A stretch of 64,000 nucleotides of DNA. Origin: Hygrophila difformis (taxonomy: Eukaryota; Streptophyta; Magnoliopsida; Lamiales; Acanthaceae). Below the pieces are notes generated by a model. That model saw nothing but the letters and a program-made list of their open reading frames with translations. It was not told the DNA's origin and did not search any database. The position numbers were made by a program, and so were the translations under genes. Each line of letters starts with the position of its first letter. Positions within the stretch are counted from its first letter, which is position 1. Location of the stretch: the NCBI GenBank assembly GCA_030278955.1, contig JAOANR010000003.1, forward strand, positions 35,110,054 through 35,174,053, read 5' to 3'. Shown here piece after piece: positions 58,875 through 64,000 of this stretch.

Positions 58875-59567
58875 CCGGAATATTTTAAAGCTATCATTTT
58901 AAAAAGAGCCCCAAATATTTTTAATATCTATTATTATTATTTTTAAACCATTACTCTTTAAAACCACTATTATTTTAAACTATTATTTTGAACCCAAGTT
59001 TTTGGCCCAATCATTCTACTTACTATTTATTTAAAATCTTAATTTTTTTGAGCCCAAAAATTTTAGCCCAATACCTATATTTTTATTTGAGCCTAAGTAT
59101 TTATTACTTTTGGCCCAATATAGTGGCCCAAACCTTTTTCCTTATTTCTAGATTATCCATGAGGATAAATTATTTTTAAAACCCATGGATAAATAAATGC
59201 ATGTACAAATTAAAACTCATTGGGGATTGCATATGCATACTTGCATAAAGATTTATTAACTTTACATTTGGCATGTTCTAACTTTAACCTACCTTGTCGA
59301 CATTAGATGGCCTAACCAAACGCGAACATGATCAACCTTATGATAATACTGATTAACGAGTACCTCGAGTCCCAACAACATATATGTATTTAATAAAGAG
59401 ATAACAATCAAACAAGGGTACCTTAAAACCCAAAACCCTGAAACCCTAGACCCTGGGGTTTCGAAAGAAAAAAAAAATCCACTAATACCGCTTATTAAAA
59501 GAAAATCATTGTATAAACCGTCTATTATATTTTCCTTAAAATCTAAATCACTTGTTCTCACTTACTA
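58875..59567. other. Untranslated leader of the Tekay-like element
   Basis: AT-rich leader between primer site and gag with repeated CCCAA and TTTTGGCCC-like motifs. No gene is seen. Confidence 0.6.
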
Positions 59568-61594
59568 ATGGCACCGAGAGGGAGACCGCGCGTCCAGCCC
59601 ATTCCTCCCAATACCAACGAAATACCTCGGCAACCCGACATGCAGATACCAAACGTGGGTGTACACGCTCAGGAAGAGCAGCAGGCCCTATACCAAACAA
59701 CATGGGTAATCGCCTACGCACTCTAGAAGATGTTCTCATTGCGCTAGGGAACGCGCAGGTGAACCAGGGCCAAGCAGCTGTGGCACCTCCACCACAGGCT
59801 CGCATTAATTACCTAGCCATGGTGAACCCATACCACCCGCCACACTACGCCGGCAAGGAAGACCCTGCAAAACTAGAGGAGTGGATTAGGACCTTCGACA
59901 AGTTGTTAAGCGCGGTTAAGTGCCCAGAAGGGGAAAAGGTGCATGTAGCCTCATACTACTTGGGAGGTGAAGCAGACGACTGGTGGCAAGCCACCCAGGG
60001 AAAGATACGAGAGGACGAGGAGCCCTATTCATGGACTGAAATGATGGAACTGCTCAGGGACCGATTTTACCCCCTGAGTACGAAGGCGGCCATGTACGAG
60101 GAGTTTTTGTCATTAAAAAAAGGCGGGCAGACTGTACAAGAGTATTACACTCGATTCAAGGAGTTGGTGCGCTTTGCACCAAGACTAGTACCGACAGACG
60201 TAGAGAAGGCACAAAAATTCGAGATGGGGTTGAACTTGACCATACGGGAAGTGATCACTGGCGTCCATTACCCGGACCTGCAAGCAGTGTATGATCGTGC
60301 AGTTGCTGTTGCAAGGGTGCAACAACTGAAGAGGAGGATGAGTGGAGAGTCCAGCCGGGGACCTCAGGGACAAGATAAGAGGAACAGAGATAGCCAATCC
60401 GGTAACAATTCTAGAGGAAACAACGTTCGGGGAGGCCTGAACAGACCCCCTCAGAACAACAATAGGGGAAATGGTGGGAGAACCTTTTTCCAGGGTAACC
60501 CTGTGCCACCATGCCCAAGATGTGGGAGACCTCACTTGATTAGGGGATGCCCCCAACAGGGCGCATGCTACCGGTGTGGTCGATTTGGTCATCGGGTGTG
60601 CCGGACTCGAATTGAAAACATCACCAAGCGGGAGGACTTGGTTACGGGGCCAGTACAGCCTCGTAACCAAAATGGGCGAAACGGTAACAATCAGGGGTAC
60701 AGACCCCCTCAAAATCAGAATTTCAACCAAAATCAACGCCTTCCACAGAATCCAAATCAGCAACAGAATCAGAACCCGAACCGGGATCAGCAGGGCAATC
60801 AAGGACGGCCAATGGGGCGGTTGAATGTTATCAACCAAGCAGATGTGCCTATGCAGGGTGACGTGATGGCAGGTACGTTCCATGTTTTAAGTACACCCCT
60901 TAAAGTTCTGTTTGACTCAGGAGCTAGTTGTTCGATTATATCATCAAGAGTCTTACCTGAACTAGATCTACCTAAGTGCGAACTGATTAACTTAGAAATT
61001 CAACTACCTTCAGGAGAGGTAGTACCATGCTCTAAACGTTATAACGGAATTCCTATAGTTATCAAGAACATAGAATTTTTCGTAAACTTGGTAGAATTTA
61101 ATTTAAGGGACTTCGACGTTATACTGGGAATGGATTGGTTGACCCGGTATAAAGCGGTGATAGAATGTCAAAAGCAGAAGATCACCTTGTCGAAAGGTAG
61201 GGGAAAGAGAGTCATCTTTTACTCTCAACCCCCTAAGAGGAGCAACAAGGTTGTTAACGCTCTCAAGCTTCGTAGCTTAATGCGTAAGGGATACGCGTTG
61301 TATGCATGCTACGTTCACAACCTTGAGGCGGAAGAGAGCAAGGTTGACAACATCCCAGTGGTGAGAGAATACCCGGACGTATTTCCTGAAGACATCCCTG
61401 GTATGCCACCTGAGAGAGATCTTGAATTCACCATAGATCTCATTCCGGGAACGGAACCTGTTTCAAAGGCTCCTTACCGCATGGCGCCACTGGAAATGAA
61501 AGAATTAAAGGAACAACTCGAAGAGTTGTTGGAGAAAGGATACATAAGACCAAGTACGTCCCCGTGGGGAGCACCGGTCTTATTTGTTAAATAG
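59568..61594 (+). pseudogene. Tekay-like gag, protease and RT start
   Basis: Gag probably starts at ATG 59568 (MAPRGRPRVQP, frame 3) and shifts to frame 2 near 59690-59710, where MGNRLRTLEDV continues. The retrotransposon gag core (ARINYLAMVNPYHPPHYAGK, WWQATQ, LLRDRFYP) is complete. The zinc knuckle reads CYRCGRFGHRVC, two residues short between H and C. A Gln/Asn-rich spacer follows. Protease is at about 60870-61190 with LFDSGASCSII (DSGA intact) and ILGMDWL. RT begins with YPDVFPEDIPGMPPERDLEF. A TAG at 61592-61594 stands where the family has Lys in VKKKDG. Confidence 0.9.
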
Positions 61595-62058
61595 AAGGAC
61601 GGAGGACTACGCCTTTGCATCGACTATAGAGGACTCAATCAAGTGACCATCAAGAACAAGTATCCATTACCAAGGATTGAGGACTTATTTGATCAATTGA
61701 AGGGGGCGTCGGTGTTCTCAAAGATTGACTTGCGATCTGGTTATCACCAGCTGAGGATTGCGGAGAAGGATACCCCGAAGACGGCATTCCGAACTCGTTA
61801 TGGACACTACGAGTTCATAGTATTATCCTTTGGGTTAACAAATGCACCTGCAATGTTCATGAACCTCATGAACGATGTATTTAGAGAATTGTTAGATCAA
61901 TGCGTCGTGGTGTTCATCGACGACATCCTGATCTATTCGAGAAGCGAGGAGGAGCATTCCCAACATTTGCACCAAGTGTTAGTGATTTTGCGCAAGAACC
62001 AACTCTATGGAAAACTATCCAAATGCGACTTTTGGTTGAAGGAAGTAGCATTCCTTGG
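61595..62058 (+). pseudogene. Tekay-like reverse transcriptase core
   Basis: The same frame continues after the [48 protein letters not shown] and the catalytic FIDDILIYS box (usual YVDD/FIDD). After EVAFLG a small deletion shifts the frame at about 62057-62059. All palm motifs are present, but the two lesions separate them from protease and RNase H. Confidence 0.93.
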
Positions 62059-64000
62059 GGAGTTTCAGTGGATCAGGCAAAAGTTTCGGCGGTGACGGAA
62101 TGGGTATCGCCGACGAGTCCAACTGAAATACGGAGCTTCCTTGGGCTAGCTGGTTATTATAGGCGATTTGTGAAGGACTTTTCGAAAATCGCACGCCCGT
62201 TGACCCAGCTGTTGAAGAAAGGGGTGAAATATGACTGCAACAGTGAGTGTGAGTCCGCGTTTCAAGAACTGAAAAAGCGACTCACCACTACACCCGTATT
62301 AGCACTACCATCAGAGAATGGTGACTTCGAGGTTTACAGTGACGCTTCGAAGGAAGGTCTAGGATGCGTTTTGATGCAAGACTCGAGAGTCATTGCATAT
62401 GCATCGCGTCAATTGAAACCTCATGAAGCGAACTACCCGACACACGACTTGGAGTTGGCGGCAGTCGTGATCGCTCTGAAAATATGGAGACATTACCTCT
62501 ATGGGAGAAAGTGTCGGATGTTCACTGACCACAAAAGCCTCAAATACATATTCACTCAAAAGGAGTTAAATCTAAGGCAACGGAGGTGGTTGGAACTAAT
62601 CAAGGACTATGATCTCGAAATTTCCTACCACAAAGGGAAGGCCAACGTGGTAGCCGATGCCTTAAGCCGGAAGACCCAACATGTGGCGAATTCGTTGGTG
62701 ATTCCGCCGGCATTGTATATGGACTTGGCAAGATTGAGCTTAGAACTAGTGCATTCGGGCACTGTAAATGAAGTGGTCAACGCAATGGTAGTCGAATCGA
62801 CCATATTTGACGAGATCAAACTCGCCCAACCGGGCGACGCAAAGTTGGAAAGGATTAAGGAGAACATTGCCAACGGGAAAGCGATAGGATTTGCTATCCA
62901 TGAGGATGGAAGCATTCGTTTCAAGGGAAGATGGTGTGTACCACAGAAATGCGTGGGGATAAAACAAAGATTGATGGAAGAAGGGCATAACACACCTTAC
63001 TCGGTTCACCCTGGAGGCGACAAATTATATAAGGATTTGAGGAAGATTTACTGGTGGCCGAGGATGAAGAATGAAGTGGCAGAATTTGTAGCAAGATGCC
63101 TCACGTGCCAAAAGGTCAAAGCCGTGCGACAAAAACCCTTAGGATTGATGCAACCATTGGAAATCCCGAGTTGGAAGTGGGATAGTATCTCGATGGATTT
63201 CGTTTCGGGATTACCACGATCACCAAGATGGATGAATAAGATATGGGTGATTGTCGATAGGCTAACGAAGACGGCCATTTTTATCCCAATGAAGGACACT
63301 TGGACCATGGACCAATTAGCAAGAGCGTATATTGACAATGTGGTACGAAGACACGGGGTACCACATGACATTATCTCTGATAGAGACAGTAGATTTGTCT
63401 CTCACTTTTGGACCAAGTTACAAGAAGCTCTCGGTACGCAGATTAAGATGAGTACCGCATTCCACCCAATGACGGATGGACAAACTGAGAGAACCATCCA
63501 AACCCTGGAAGACATGCTGAGAGCATGCGTATTGGAGTTCAAGGGAAGTTGGGAAAATCATTTACCCTTAATTGAATTTTCCTACAACAATAGCTACCAT
63601 GCTAGCATCGGCATGGCACCATTCGAGGCATTGTATGGTCGAAGGTGCCGAAGTCCGTTGAGTTGGGAAGGGAGTGATAAGACTGTGGTAGTGGGACCAC
63701 AACTCGTAGAAGATATGACCCAACAAATCAAAGTGATTCAAGGAAAGATGAAAGCGGCCCAAGACCGACAGAAAAGTTATGCCGATGTGAGACGGCAAGA
63801 CCTAGAATTTCAAGTTGGAGATAAGGTCATGTTAAAGATATCACCGATGAAGGGGGTTATGCGTTTTGGCAAACGAGGAAAGTTAAGTCCTCGATATACA
63901 GGACCTTATGAAATTCTAGAAAAAGTCGGGAATCTAGCATATCGTCTAGCCTTACCGCCACAATTGGCTCGAGTTCACAATGTGTTCCACGTATCACAAT
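62059..64000 (+). pseudogene. Tekay-like RT thumb, RNase H and integrase (runs off window)
   Basis: Frame 1 is open from 62059 to the window end. RNase H shows [30 protein letters not shown] and DALSR, the four acidic positions. The integrase HHCC finger is seen as [12 protein letters not shown] and CLTCQKVK. The D,D-35-E core is in [23 protein letters not shown] and DGQTERTIQ. The C-terminal part holds the [10 protein letters not shown] and HNVFHVSQ motifs that precede the chromodomain in Tekay/Del chromoviruses. The chromodomain itself and the 3' LTR lie outside. Confidence 0.93.

Overview
The window is plant nuclear DNA, most likely from a eudicot. It holds intron-bearing fragments of plant genes (SMG7, PMI2/WEB, SPIKE1, exocyst SEC3A, a TDY-class MAP kinase, plastid ISPG/HDS, cytochrome c6A), Helitrons with plant-type ends, and nested Ty1/copia and Ty3 retrotransposons with plant tRNA primer sites. 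I see no complete, clearly functional host gene. Almost everything is mobile DNA or gene pieces carried by it.

Left part (1-26013): a chain of non-autonomous Helitrons, all oriented on the minus strand. Helitron B (15528-26013) ends with a hairpin plus CTAG a few bases from the 5' terminus of Helitron C (9649-15527). Helitron C in turn ends a few bases from the 5' terminus of Helitron D (9648 downward, leaving the window at 1). B carries pieces of a ULP2-like SUMO protease, cytochrome c6A, ISPG/HDS and a C2-domain protein. C carries pieces of SPIKE1, a coiled-coil protein, an ankyrin protein, a MAP kinase, SEC3A and probably an RNA-binding protein. D carries a large decayed SMG7 fragment, a 630-bp direct duplication of its first exon, and an antisense PMI2/WEB fragment with a 48-bp coding minisatellite. 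Most captured exons sit on the same strand as the Helitron and keep splice sites, but they show frameshifts, stops and missing domains.

Middle part (about 26100-36634): a decayed Athila-type Ty3 element (tRNA-Asp-like primer site at 27703, broken gag) is cut in its protease domain by Helitron A (3' end at 29464). Helitron A carries CCR4-like and small membrane-protein fragments. Next to it a copia element (LTR 33663-34059, gag to 35783) is cut at 35888 by an LTR of a large retrotransposon derivative (LARD).

Right part (35888-64000): inside that outer LARD LTR lies a second, very young LARD on the minus strand (36635-54307, 17.7 kb). It has about 4.54-kb LTRs, a 5-bp target duplication ACAAA and a tRNA-Asp primer site, and no gag-pol. 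Instead it encodes one long frame with a putative plant transposon protein domain. This frame appears to be made from a two-exon gene with its own internal promoter. Both that promoter and the LTR promoter lie beside clusters of GC-rich perfect palindromes, and the palindrome arms covary between copies and between the two LARDs. The outer LARD is cut again at 56332 by a Tekay/Del-like Ty3 element (LTR 56332-58859) whose gag-pol runs off the window end with one stop and two frameshifts.

The least expected system is the LARD: two promoters sharing cis-elements, a spliced non-gag protein, and structure-preserving palindromes.
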